A stretch of 8,027 nucleotides of DNA. It comes from Nitrospira sp. (GTDB taxonomy: Bacteria > Nitrospirota > JACRHL01). The translations under genes were made by a program, and so were the position numbers. The notes below the pieces were generated by a model, which was not told where the DNA came from, did no database searches, and saw only the letters and a program-made list of their open reading frames with translations. Positions 1 to 6,409 of this stretch are shown in pieces. Numbering within the stretch: position 1 is the first letter of the stretch; each line of letters starts with the position of its first letter. The DNA is taken from assembly GCA_026994095.1 (NCBI GenBank), contig JALWRU010000101.1, positions 1 through 8,027 on the forward strand, read 5' to 3'.

Positions 1-776
1 CCCACACCTTGCCCATGCGCAACATCCACCGCACGGTGGGCACTATGCTCGGGTATGAAGTGACCCAGCGCTACGGTGTTGAAGGGCTTCCAGAGGACAC
101 CATTCACCTGCGGTTTGAGGGCAGTGCAGGCCAGAGCTTTGGTGCGTTTATCCCCCGTGGGATGCGGCTGGACCTGATCGGTGACGCCAACGACTATACC
201 GGCAAGGGGCTATCCGGCGGCAGGATCGTGGTACGCCCGCCGGATGACGCCACCTACCGACCGGAGCGCAACATCATCGTCGGTAACACCGTGCTGTATG
301 GTGCCACTTCCGGCGAGGCGTTCTTTAACGGTGTGGCGGGTGAGCGTTTTGCGGTGCGTAACAGCGGCGCGCTCACCGTGGTAGAAGGAGTGGGCGACCA
401 CGGTTGTGAATACATGACCGGTGGACGGGTGGTGGTGCTGGGTAAAACCGGGCGCAACTTCGCCGCCGGAATGAGTGGTGGTATCGCCTATGTGTACGAC
501 CCGCGTGAGCGCTTTCCCGGTCGCTGCAATCAGTCCATGGTGGAACTGACAGCGGTCAGCGAACCGGGCGATATCGCCACCATCAAGAAGATGCTGGAGG
601 CCCATGTACAGCACACCGGCAGTGCCGTGGCGACGGAAATTCTCGAGGATTGGCAGGAGTCCTATCCGCAATTCTTAAAGGTGTTCCCACTGGATTACAA
701 ACGAGTGCTGGAGGAGCAGGCGGCCCGCAAGGACGGCCACGAAGACGCCAAACTGGAGGGTTCGAACTGTGGGTAA
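1..776 (+). CDS. gltB: Glutamate synthase (GOGAT) large subunit, C-terminal part
   Basis: Partial gene; the reading frame is already open at the left edge (first full codon at base 3), so the true start lies outside. The visible ~258 residues are the C-terminal GXGXG beta-helix domain of the GOGAT alpha subunit. Diagnostic pieces are NIHRTVGTMLG, GSAGQSFGAF, GDANDYTGKGLSGGRIVV, GATSGEAFFNG, GDHGCEYMTGG and AAGMSGGIAYVYD, in the family order. With GltD the enzyme makes two glutamates from glutamine and 2-oxoglutarate using NAD(P)H, in the cytoplasm, as the ammonia-assimilating partner of glutamine synthetase. This domain is structural and contacts the synthase domain; the amidotransferase and FMN domains are upstream of the window. 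The stop (774-776) lies inside gltD, giving an 8-base overlap. Identification is very secure. Confidence 0.97.
   Translation, partial: HTLPMRNIHRTVGTMLGYEVTQRYGVEGLPEDTIHLRFEGSAGQSFGAFIPRGMRLDLIGDANDYTGKGLSGGRIVVRPPDDATYRPERNIIVGNTVLYGATSGEAFFNGVAGERFAVRNSGALTVVEGVGDHGCEYMTGGRVVVLGKTGRNFAAGMSGGIAYVYDPRERFPGRCNQSMVELTAVSEPGDIATIKKMLEAHVQHTGSAVATEILEDWQESYPQFLKVFPLDYKRVLEEQAARKDGHEDAKLEGSNCG
755..759 (+). promoter_or_regulatory. Ribosome binding site for gltD
   Basis: GGAGG sits 9 bases before the GTG at 769, inside the gltB coding region. This spacing supports GTG 769 as the gltD start. Confidence 0.7.
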
Positions 777-2208
777 GGTCACCGGATTCAAGGAGTATGA
801 TCGGCAGGTGTACGGGGCGCGGCCGGTCCCGGAGCGGGTCGGTAACTACTCCGAGTTTGTGCTGCCACTGGCGGAAGATCAGCTCAGGCAGCAGGGTGCC
901 CGCTGCATGAATTGCGGCATTCCGTTTTGCCACGACGGCTGCCCGTTGGGCAACCTGATCCCGGACTGGAACCATCAGGTGTATGAGGGCCGGTGGGACG
1001 AAGCGCTGGAACAGCTCCACGCTACCAACAACTTCCCCGAGTTTACCGGTCGTATCTGTCCGGCCCCCTGTGAAGCCTCCTGTGTGCTGAACATCGATCA
1101 AAGCCCGGTCACCATCAAGCAGCTTGAGGTGAGCATCATCGATCGGGCCTTTGAAGAGGGCTGGATCGAGGCGCAGCCTCCGGCGGTCCGCACCGGGAAA
1201 ACAGTAGCGGTCATCGGTTCCGGCCCTGCCGGGCTGGCGGCGGCCCAGCAACTCAACCGGGCGGGTCATCAGGTTACCCTGTTTGAGCGTGACGACCGCA
1301 TCGGTGGCCTGCTCATGTACGGCATCCCCGGCTTCAAGATGGAAAAGACCGTCGTGCAGCGGCGGGTAGACCTGCTGCAAGAGGAGGGCATCGAACTGCG
1401 CCCCAATACCAACGTGGGGGTGGATATATCGGTGGCCGACCTGAAGGCCGAATACGACGCCATCTGCATCTGTGTCGGCTCCACCGTGCCGCGCGATCTG
1501 CCGGTACCGGGGCGAGAGCTGTCCGGCGTGCATTTCGCCATGGAGTTTTTGGTTCCGCAGAACAAGCGCGACTGGGGCGACACCCTCTCACCGGAGCAGG
1601 ACCTGAATGCCACCGGCAAAAACGTGGTGATTATCGGTGGTGGTGATACCGGCTCGGACTGTTTGGGGACGTCCATCCGTCAGGGGGCCAACAAGATTTA
1701 TCAGCTGGAGCTGATGCCGCAACCGCCGGAGCAGCCGACCGATGACAACCCTTGGCCCCAGTGGCCCAGGGTAGAGCGCATTTCGACCTCGCAGCAAGAA
1801 GGTGGTGAGCGTCTGTTTGCAGTGCTGACCAAGTCGTTTTCCGGCAACGATGCGGGTCAGGTGACCCACCTGAACGGCGTCAAGGTGGAGTGGTCTACCG
1901 GTGAGGATGGCCGACCGGGTTTCACCGAGATTCCCGGCAGCGAGTTCACACTCGAGGCGGACCTGGTACTGTTCGCCATGGGGTACCTGCACCCGGACAC
2001 CGCGCCGTTTGTGAAAGACCTGGGGGTGGAGTTGGATGCACGGGGCAACCTGATGACCAACGGCAAGGGCGCCACCAGCGTACCCGGCGTCTACGCCGCA
2101 GGAGACGCCGCACGCGGCCAGTCGCTAGTCGTCTGGGCCATCGCCGAAGGCCGCAACGCTGCCCGCGAGATCGACCTGTATTTGATGGGCGAGACTGTGC
2201 TGCCGTAG
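769..2208 (+). CDS. gltD: Glutamate synthase (GOGAT) small subunit
   Basis: Complete 479-residue protein, the usual length for the GOGAT beta subunit. It takes electrons from NAD(P)H through FAD and iron-sulfur centres and passes them to the FMN of GltB. Seen in sequence: N-terminal cysteine clusters (C46, C49, C54, C58, then C97, C101, C105 in CPAPCEASC) for the Fe-S centres; a first Rossmann dinucleotide motif VAVIGSGPAGLAAA at 146-159 followed by ERDDRIGGLLMYGIPGFK (FAD); a second motif NVVIIGGGDTGSDC at 285-298 (NAD(P)H); and GVYAAGDAARGQSLVVWAI near the C-terminus, which closes the FAD site. The start is GTG with a good ribosome binding site and overlaps the gltB stop, so synthesis of the two subunits is coupled. 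Nothing is missing or truncated. Cofactor preference (NADPH or NADH) cannot be read reliably from sequence alone. Confidence 0.97.
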   Translation: MGKVTGFKEYDRQVYGARPVPERVGNYSEFVLPLAEDQLRQQGARCMNCGIPFCHDGCPLGNLIPDWNHQVYEGRWDEALEQLHATNNFPEFTGRICPAPCEASCVLNIDQSPVTIKQLEVSIIDRAFEEGWIEAQPPAVRTGKTVAVIGSGPAGLAAAQQLNRAGHQVTLFERDDRIGGLLMYGIPGFKMEKTVVQRRVDLLQEEGIELRPNTNVGVDISVADLKAEYDAICICVGSTVPRDLPVPGRELSGVHFAMEFLVPQNKRDWGDTLSPEQDLNATGKNVVIIGGGDTGSDCLGTSIRQGANKIYQLELMPQPPEQPTDDNPWPQWPRVERISTSQQEGGERLFAVLTKSFSGNDAGQVTHLNGVKVEWSTGEDGRPGFTEIPGSEFTLEADLVLFAMGYLHPDTAPFVKDLGVELDARGNLMTNGKGATSVPGVYAAGDAARGQSLVVWAIAEGRNAAREIDLYLMGETVLP

Positions 2209-2213
2209 GAATG

Positions 2214-2228
2214 ACACTTGCCAAGTGT
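2214..2228. other. Short perfect hairpin just after gltD
   Basis: ACACTT and AAGTGT form a 6 bp stem around a 3-base loop, starting 5 bases after the gltD stop. There is no following T-run, so it is not a convincing intrinsic terminator. It marks the point where composition turns AT-rich. Confidence 0.25.
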
Positions 2229-2292
2229 AGAATTGCTCGAAGATTGTGTTCAGAGTTGAAATTTAGTGTGCCGCCAGTTGTAAGTATAGATT

Positions 2293-2321
2293 TTAACTTG
2301 GTGTGTTAGGCTTTTTAGAAT
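2293..2321 (+). promoter_or_regulatory. Putative sigma-70 promoter of the AT-rich gene
   Basis: TTAACT (2293-2298, 4/6 to consensus) and TAGAAT (2316-2321, 5/6) are separated by exactly 17 bases, about 69 bases before the ATG at 2390. AT-rich DNA produces such matches by chance, so this is tentative. Confidence 0.35.
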
Positions 2322-2389
2322 GTGCTGTGACATTGTTGGGGTGAAATTAAATTCGAAAAAAGACCTTAATTTGAATCTCAAATAAAACG

Positions 2390-3123
2390 ATGTATCACCG
2401 GAGATTTCGATCATTTAGGCCTAATTTTACCCCGAATGGGTTAGAGTTTCTTGGGTCGCTTGGTAGAAAATTGGGAGTAGAGTCAGTGGCATTAGGTGAA
2501 CTAACAGGCGCTATAGCAATGCTAATAGTTGTTGCATTTTACACTCCTCTTCTTTTCATGCTTAAAAAGAGGCTAGATAGGAAGCGGTCAAGAAAAGAAT
2601 ATTATCATGCTTTTTTGTCGATTTTAGATCGTGTTGATGATGACGATAAAGCAGTTGACCAAATTAGCATTGTATTCAATAAGATTTCTGAGCGATTTGG
2701 CCTAGTAAGCTCTAGACAATGTTAGCGTTACTGATTACACAGAAGATCTATTGTGTCGAGTGGAATCGTATCGCCCAAGGATTTTCAAATCTGTGTATTC
2801 TATTGAATTCACCCTCGAACATAGGGATCGAATTGTGAATGTGATAGAGATAATGAAATCAAGGCAGCCATTCGGAGGTGTGTCAAACAAATATGAGAAT
2901 ATTTTGAGCATGATAAAACATGCATTTGATACAAAAAAATGATGACTTAGGTGTTAGTAATTTGCGTCAGTTAGCCGACGATATAGAGGTCTTAGAGAGC
3001 GTTATATATTCTCAAGGAAAAAAGAGTTTAATTTCGACATTGGTGTCAATTGTAGGTGTCATTCTTACCCTCGTTTTCGGCGCATTGACAGTTATTCAAT
3101 TTGTTTATTCGCCTGTGGGGTGA
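2390..3123 (+). pseudogene. Unrecognised two-TM membrane protein gene, split by two frameshifts
   Basis: I do not recognise the family. Three consecutive open segments lie in three different frames. Segment one, from ATG 2390 to a stop at 2723-2725, has a hydrophobic helix (about residues 39-58, AIAMLIVVAFYTPLLFML) followed by a basic stretch (KKRLDRKRSRK) and a soluble acidic region. Segment two is open from about 2709 to a stop at 2939-2941 and is soluble, including YRPRIFKSVYSIEF and GGVSNKYENILSMIKHAF. Segment three runs through the A7 tract at 2933-2939 to a stop at 3121-3123 and ends in a second hydrophobic helix (ISTLVSIVGVILTLVFGA). Each change is a +1 shift (one extra base or two missing). 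Joined, they give about 245 residues: membrane helix, cytoplasmic domain, membrane helix. Low GC and different codon use imply transfer. No clear ribosome binding site precedes ATG 2390, but an in-frame stop at 2372 excludes an earlier start. It could instead be three small genes, or carry sequencing errors. Confidence 0.55.
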
Positions 3124-3156
3124 AGGCTTATGTCACGTTCGAGTTTCTTACGAATT

Positions 3157-3185
3157 TAGAGGGTTGGTGGCCATAAACGCCTCTA
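3157..3185 (+). terminator. Weak stem-loop after the AT-rich gene
   Basis: TAGAGG and CCTCTA form a 6 bp stem with a 17-base loop, 33 bases past the stop at 3123, followed by TTTAAGG. The loop is long and the T-run short, so terminator function is doubtful. Confidence 0.2.
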
Positions 3186-3251
3186 TTTAAGGATGAATAA
3201 CAGATTTATAATAACACTTGATGAGACGGTCTACCGACCAGAGCGGGCAGG

Positions 3252-3268
3252 GCCTACCGTAAGTAGGC
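3252..3268. other. Perfect 6 bp hairpin at the AT-rich/GC-rich boundary
   Basis: GCCTAC and GTAGGC pair around a 5-base loop (CGTAA). It sits where composition returns to GC-rich, between the broken membrane-protein gene and the EAL remnant. It has no T-run on either strand. It could be the foot of an insertion boundary or chance. The rest of 3124-3301 holds no gene I can support. Confidence 0.25.
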
Positions 3269-3301
3269 TGCGCCGAGAGATCCCCGAATGCTCCCGCCCC
3301 A

Positions 3302-3364
3302 TTACCGCACCGTCTGCACACCCGCCATGCTCATCAACGGGATCGGCATCCCAAACCCGATTTC
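3302..3364 (-). pseudogene. Remnant of the extreme 3' end of an EAL-domain gene (copy A)
   Basis: The minus strand from 3364 to a TAA at 3302-3304 encodes EIGFGMPIPLMSMAGVQTVR, which matches the C-terminal tail of the EAL fragment at 6089 (11 of 18 aligned residues identical, one two-residue gap). In EAL c-di-GMP phosphodiesterases this is the segment after the QGY-x-IG motif at the very end of the domain. Similarity stops abruptly at the glutamate codon: the codons before it read P-L where copy B has G-Y. No start and no catalytic residues remain, so it cannot function. The block at 3325-3340 is identical at DNA level to 6112-6127. It is too short to be found by gene calling. Confidence 0.7.
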
Positions 3365-3800
3365 AAGGGGGGCTAGTACGCCGTCGTTCTTCCCAATAGC
3401 TGGGCGCGCGCTTCAAGATTTTTCCTCCCATCCCCCATCCGGTCTTCTTCTCGATCCCGGCTTTGGTAATCCGTCCGGAGATCGTGACAGGATTGGCCGT
3501 AGATGGATCGGTAAACGAGATGGTGACGTTGTTGTCGTCATCTATTGTTGCCGTAATCAGGGTAAGCTCGTCCGGCTCGCCCTGAGCATCCTGAATGGTG
3601 CCTTGAAATCCCTTATTGGTATAGACAATGCGGATTTCGATACCGAGAAGATCGCCCCCCTCCTCGTTGTAGTACATTGAGGAAAAGGTGCCAGTCGGAT
3701 TGGCTGGGCGTTGGGCAAGAGCCACGGTAGACCCGGTAAAAATCAACAATGCCATTGACAGGCTGACTATACCGATCAATTTTGGAAGAGTGCAGTTCAT
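3363..3800 (-). CDS. Small exported beta-rich protein, candidate immunity protein
   Basis: A 145-residue protein with a clear Sec signal peptide: K7, a hydrophobic core about 8-22 (LIGIVSLSMALLIFTG), and a likely cleavage site after ALA at 27-29. There is no lipobox cysteine at the site, so a soluble periplasmic protein is expected. The mature part has alternating hydrophobic strands (YYNEEGGDLLGIEIRIVY, LTLITATIDDDNNVTISF, NPVTISGRITKAGI) and ends in ILKRAPSYW (128-136), a style I associate with small beta-rich exported proteins. Nine further residues (EERRRTSPP) lead to a TGA made at the junction with the EAL remnant, so the natural C-terminus may have been lost. Its ATG overlaps the stop of the upstream M15 peptidase gene (ATGA), so it is translationally coupled. 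With a cytoplasmic-style peptidoglycan hydrolase before it, immunity is the most economical role, but this is inferred from context. An unrelated periplasmic protein remains possible. Confidence 0.75.
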   Translation of the reverse strand: MNCTLPKLIGIVSLSMALLIFTGSTVALAQRPANPTGTFSSMYYNEEGGDLLGIEIRIVYTNKGFQGTIQDAQGEPDELTLITATIDDDNNVTISFTDPSTANPVTISGRITKAGIEKKTGWGMGGKILKRAPSYWEERRRTSPP

Positions 3801-4492
3801 CTTGAATCCAGCCCGTTTCGGTAATATTCTTGGGCGCGCTGAATGCGCGATCGACGGTTGCCAATACCTTCTGGCACCTCAATGAAGAAATGGCCAGGGT
3901 CGGGTTTACGGAAATCTCCACCCCAGTTAAAACCGGACTGGCGAGCAAAATCAACGATTTCCTTCAGCTGTTTTTCCGAATAACGCTGTGTTTTATCTTT
4001 ATTGTTCAGGCTGATGTCAAAAGCCCGCCCAGCCTCATGCAGGCTATTCCCCGGCGGGGCTGGTGTCGTTGCCGTTGGGTCAGTAAGCAAACCCTTCTGG
4101 CCGATCGTAGAGCGAAAACCGGATGTAAATGGCACGTCCATTTCGGCCTGTCGGGTCCGGTCAATGAAGTCCTGCACATTGGCCGCAACCTCCGGGTCGA
4201 AGTAGGCCCTCCCCTTACCGGGCACGTCTATGGGTACCAGCGCCGGGGTCGGTGGGCCAAACGGTTCGTTCGTCTCCGCTTGCGCCAGTTGAACCGGTAC
4301 TACGTCTGGTTGGCGGCGCGCCAAGCCCTCCTGTTCCAACTGCCACGCGATGGGTGGTTCGTTGCCAAGAATGGCCCACAGTGGTTTTGTTTCTCCCGGA
4401 CGTCCGTGCCATTTCACCGGTTTGCGGTCACCGGCGGGTTTGGGTGAGAGAATTTCCCCAAGCGATTTGGATTTGAATGGGTCGTTCATCAT
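3797..4492 (-). CDS. M15-family peptidoglycan peptidase, candidate secreted effector
   Basis: A 231-residue protein. The C-terminal half (about 95-210) has the M15 zinc-peptidase pattern: SGFRS at 124-128 (substrate-binding arginine), SLHEAGRAFDI at 150-160 giving the first zinc ligands H152 and D159, and WGGDFRKPDPGHF at 190-202 giving acid D198 and third ligand H201. M15 enzymes cut D-Ala-D-Ala or L-Ala-D-Glu-type bonds in peptidoglycan stems; the WGGD...D-x-x-HF ending is closest to the M15C endopeptidase/endolysin group. The N-terminal ~90 residues are hydrophilic and proline-rich, without signal peptide or membrane helix, so the protein is not obviously Sec-exported. Two ATG codons are adjacent (4492 and 4489); AGGA at 4500-4497 is 4 bases from the first and 7 from the second, favouring 4489. 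It forms a two-gene operon with the exported protein. Alternatives are a prophage endolysin or a housekeeping carboxypeptidase, but no phage genes are nearby. Confidence 0.85.
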   Translation of the reverse strand: MMNDPFKSKSLGEILSPKPAGDRKPVKWHGRPGETKPLWAILGNEPPIAWQLEQEGLARRQPDVVPVQLAQAETNEPFGPPTPALVPIDVPGKGRAYFDPEVAANVQDFIDRTRQAEMDVPFTSGFRSTIGQKGLLTDPTATTPAPPGNSLHEAGRAFDISLNNKDKTQRYSEKQLKEIVDFARQSGFNWGGDFRKPDPGHFFIEVPEGIGNRRSRIQRAQEYYRNGLDSR

Positions 4493-4787
4493 TAGTTCCT
4501 ATCTTCACGCGGCTCATGATTAAAATCAACACGGCCTGTTGTCATACCACTGGCAGATTTACCGAACTTTTACTGTGATACAACTCGGCTGGTGTAGGCC
4601 TTGTGTTTCTTGCTTATTGCGGGGAAGGGTGGCAAAGGCTTCGCAAGCTGGTAAGTCATGCGGGGGTAAGGGCTCCGACAGAGTTCGAGGCCTCGATCTA
4701 CTATAATCAGCTAGTGCCCGACTCTTTTTACCCGTGTTACCTTCGTCGCATGGTCTCACTTAAGCGCACGACATAATCTCCCCCGGC
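4493..4787. other. Divergent intergenic region
   Basis: This 295-base spacer separates the M15 gene (leftward) from the glycosylase gene (rightward) and must hold promoters for both. I see no supportable small gene. For the glycosylase there is a -10 candidate at 4702. For the M15 operon I found no convincing -35/-10 pair. Confidence 0.6.
4685..4707 (+). promoter_or_regulatory. Putative -10 box with adjacent 12 bp palindrome
   Basis: A perfect TATAAT lies at 4702-4707, 80 bases before the ATG of the glycosylase gene. No good -35 is seen at 16-18 bases spacing. A perfect palindrome TCGAGGCCTCGA occupies 4685-4696, exactly where the spacer would be, and could be an operator. One or two 12 bp palindromes are expected by chance in 8 kb, so operator function is speculative. 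Confidence 0.35.
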
Positions 4788-5987
4788 ATGGAGTCACTCT
4801 CTATCCATCAGGTCCGTCGATTGGCGCTCTGCCGTGCGGGGCTGCTGAAGCCGGATTGGAGCGGGTTCTTAGGTTCGGGTTCGGGCTGCGCGGGGCATGA
4901 ACAGGCGCAGGCCATTATCGATGCCTTTGGTTATCTGCAACTGGATACGATCTCAATCGCCGGTGCCCGATCACACACCCTTGTGCTGCTGTCCCGACTG
5001 CAGAATTTTTCACCGCGCATGGGCGAAGAACTGTTAACACCGGGAGCGCCGCTATTTGAATATTGGGGGCATGAAGCGTGTTGGATGCCCATGTCGTTGT
5101 ACCCTGCCTTCCAGTTTCGCCGGGACCAATTTCGCACGCACCCCTGGTGGGGTGACATCATCGCCGAAAACCCCAAGGTACACGCGCGACTGCTTGACCG
5201 TATACGGACCGACGGCCCTTTGCGTTCTGCCGATATGGAAGGGGGAGGGGGTGGCGGATGGTGGGATTTTAAGCTCGCTAAACAGGTGGCCACCGCCATG
5301 TGGTCAAGCGGTGAATTGGCCATCCGGGAACGCAACAATTTTCACCGCTCTTTTGACCTAACAGAGCGCGTTATTCCCGCAGCGATGAGACGGACTTCGA
5401 TGACGCTATCGGCCTCATTATGTGTGTTACTGCTGCGGGCGTTGGCCGGGCACGGCTGGGCAACCACTGGAACGCTGGCCGCCACCTGGCGTTTACGAAA
5501 CCTCGGCCCTCAAATTAAACGTGCGTTAAACGAGTTGGAGGATGCGGGCGAAATCGTCCCCTGCACGCTCGGCCCAAGGCAGGGCAGGCCACGAGTGGGT
5601 TGGGTACGACCTGACGACCTAAAATTGGCAGGTCGGCTAGATCGAGCGCGTCCTCCTCGCGATCATGGGGTTTTACTTTCTCCCTTCGATCCTGTGCTTT
5701 GGGATCGTAAACGAGTGGCCGAACTGTTCTCCTTTGACCAGGTGCTTGAAGTATTCAAGCCGGCTGAAAAACGGCTCTATGGGTACTACTGCATGCCGGT
5801 GCTTGCGGGCGATACGCTCATTGCTCGGGTTGATCTCAAGGCAGAACGTAAGCAAGGCCGTCTTGAAGTGCTGAGCGTTCGTTATGAAACGACACGGCCA
5901 AGCACGGCAGACAAAAAAGCGGTAACTGTGGCCTTGAAACGATACAGCAAGGCTCTTGAGCTAACACTGCCGACCCGATTTCGCTAA
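4788..5987 (+). CDS. ycaQ: YcaQ/AlkX-type winged-helix DNA glycosylase (HTH_42 family)
   Basis: A 399-residue protein close to the length of E. coli YcaQ (AlkX), a glycosylase that removes bulky N-alkylated purines and unhooks interstrand crosslinks. Matching landmarks in order: LQLDTI at 50-55 containing the catalytic QxD pair (Q51, D53); EYWGHEACWMP at 91-101; GPLRSADME at 143-151; GWWDFK at 157-162; ERNNFHRSFDLTERVIP at 181-197; LSPFDPVLWDRKR at 297-309; and KRLYGYYCMPVL at 328-339. The winged-helix repeats fit the family. ATG 4788 is the first start after an in-frame stop at 4761; no strong ribosome binding site precedes it. A run of six glycines (152-157), encoded by a G-rich tract, sits before GWW where E. 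coli has a different linker. Monocistronic as far as visible, divergent from the M15 operon. Function is known for the family; the damage substrate here is inferred. Confidence 0.92.
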   Translation: MESLSIHQVRRLALCRAGLLKPDWSGFLGSGSGCAGHEQAQAIIDAFGYLQLDTISIAGARSHTLVLLSRLQNFSPRMGEELLTPGAPLFEYWGHEACWMPMSLYPAFQFRRDQFRTHPWWGDIIAENPKVHARLLDRIRTDGPLRSADMEGGGGGGWWDFKLAKQVATAMWSSGELAIRERNNFHRSFDLTERVIPAAMRRTSMTLSASLCVLLLRALAGHGWATTGTLAATWRLRNLGPQIKRALNELEDAGEIVPCTLGPRQGRPRVGWVRPDDLKLAGRLDRARPPRDHGVLLSPFDPVLWDRKRVAELFSFDQVLEVFKPAEKRLYGYYCMPVLAGDTLIARVDLKAERKQGRLEVLSVRYETTRPSTADKKAVTVALKRYSKALELTLPTRFR

Positions 5988-6088
5988 GTTTCTGCAACGG
6001 TACTTCTGCGGGCGTATTGAATGCCCCCCGGGCCAAACTGCGGAAATATCTCAATAATTGGAGAGAGGGCGTTCGTGCATCGCTGCCA

Positions 6089-6406
6089 CTAGTGCCTCGC
6101 CACCACACCTACCATGCTCATCAACGGCACCGGCACACCAATCTCATAACCTTGCCCGTAGTCCACACCGATCTGCTTAAGAATCGCTAAAATCGTATCG
6201 TCGGTGACAAACTCACCCACGGTTTTAAGGCCTGCTACACGGGCGATGTTATAGATGGATACCACCATCTCGCGGCCCACCGGGTCGGTGGCGACATTCT
6301 TGATGAGGCTGCCGTCGATTTTAAGGTAATCGACCTTCAATTTCTTGAGATACGAGAACGACGACAGACCGGTACCAAAGTCGTCCAGCGAGAAGCGGCA
6401 GCCGAT
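6089..6406 (-). pseudogene. EAL-domain C-terminal fragment (copy B)
   Basis: The minus strand from about 6406 to a TAG at 6089-6091 encodes the last ~105 residues of an EAL c-di-GMP phosphodiesterase domain. It begins at GCRFSLDDFGTGLSSF, contains the DDFGTG metal-loop motif (6368-6385), VDYLKIDGSLIKNV, then IARVAGLKTVGEFV with the conserved late glutamate, and IGVDYGQGYEIG, and ends PLMSMVGVVARH. The EAL signature itself and the N-terminal half are absent. Directly upstream on the minus strand the frame meets a TGA (6410-6412) that belongs to the DUF1697 fragment, so no start remains and the piece cannot make an active enzyme. The gene end faces the glycosylase gene (convergent, ~100 bases apart). 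Its tail resembles the remnant at 3302-3364. Confidence 0.88.
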
Positions 6407-6409
6407 CGA

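Noticed and set aside
583..1533. Long minus-strand ORF opposite gltB/gltD
   Set aside because: Antisense to strongly conserved coding sequence in GC-rich DNA; no domain pattern.
2291..2430. GTTAGGC (2305-2311) and GCCTAAT (from 2419) looked like possible integron attC core sites
   Set aside because: Order and spacing do not give a paired attC fold, no second cassette site or integrase is visible.
3228..3246. CTACCGACC-x-GAGCG resembles bases 255-268 inside gltB (both encode YRPER)
   Set aside because: The match covers about 15 bases only and flanking residues do not resemble GltB, so I treat it as chance rather than a gltB remnant.
3193..3399. Plus-strand ORF with ATG at 3193 starting MNNRFIITLDE
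   Set aside because: It crosses the composition boundary and then runs antisense through the EAL remnant; no family pattern and the AAGG lies with no spacing before ATG.
3830..4447. Long plus-strand ORF opposite the M15 gene
   Set aside because: Shadow frame of the M15 gene, which carries clear zinc-site motifs on the minus strand.
4559..4759. Minus-strand 66-residue ORF between the M15 and glycosylase genes
   Set aside because: No ribosome binding site or recognisable pattern, and it overlaps the likely promoter region.
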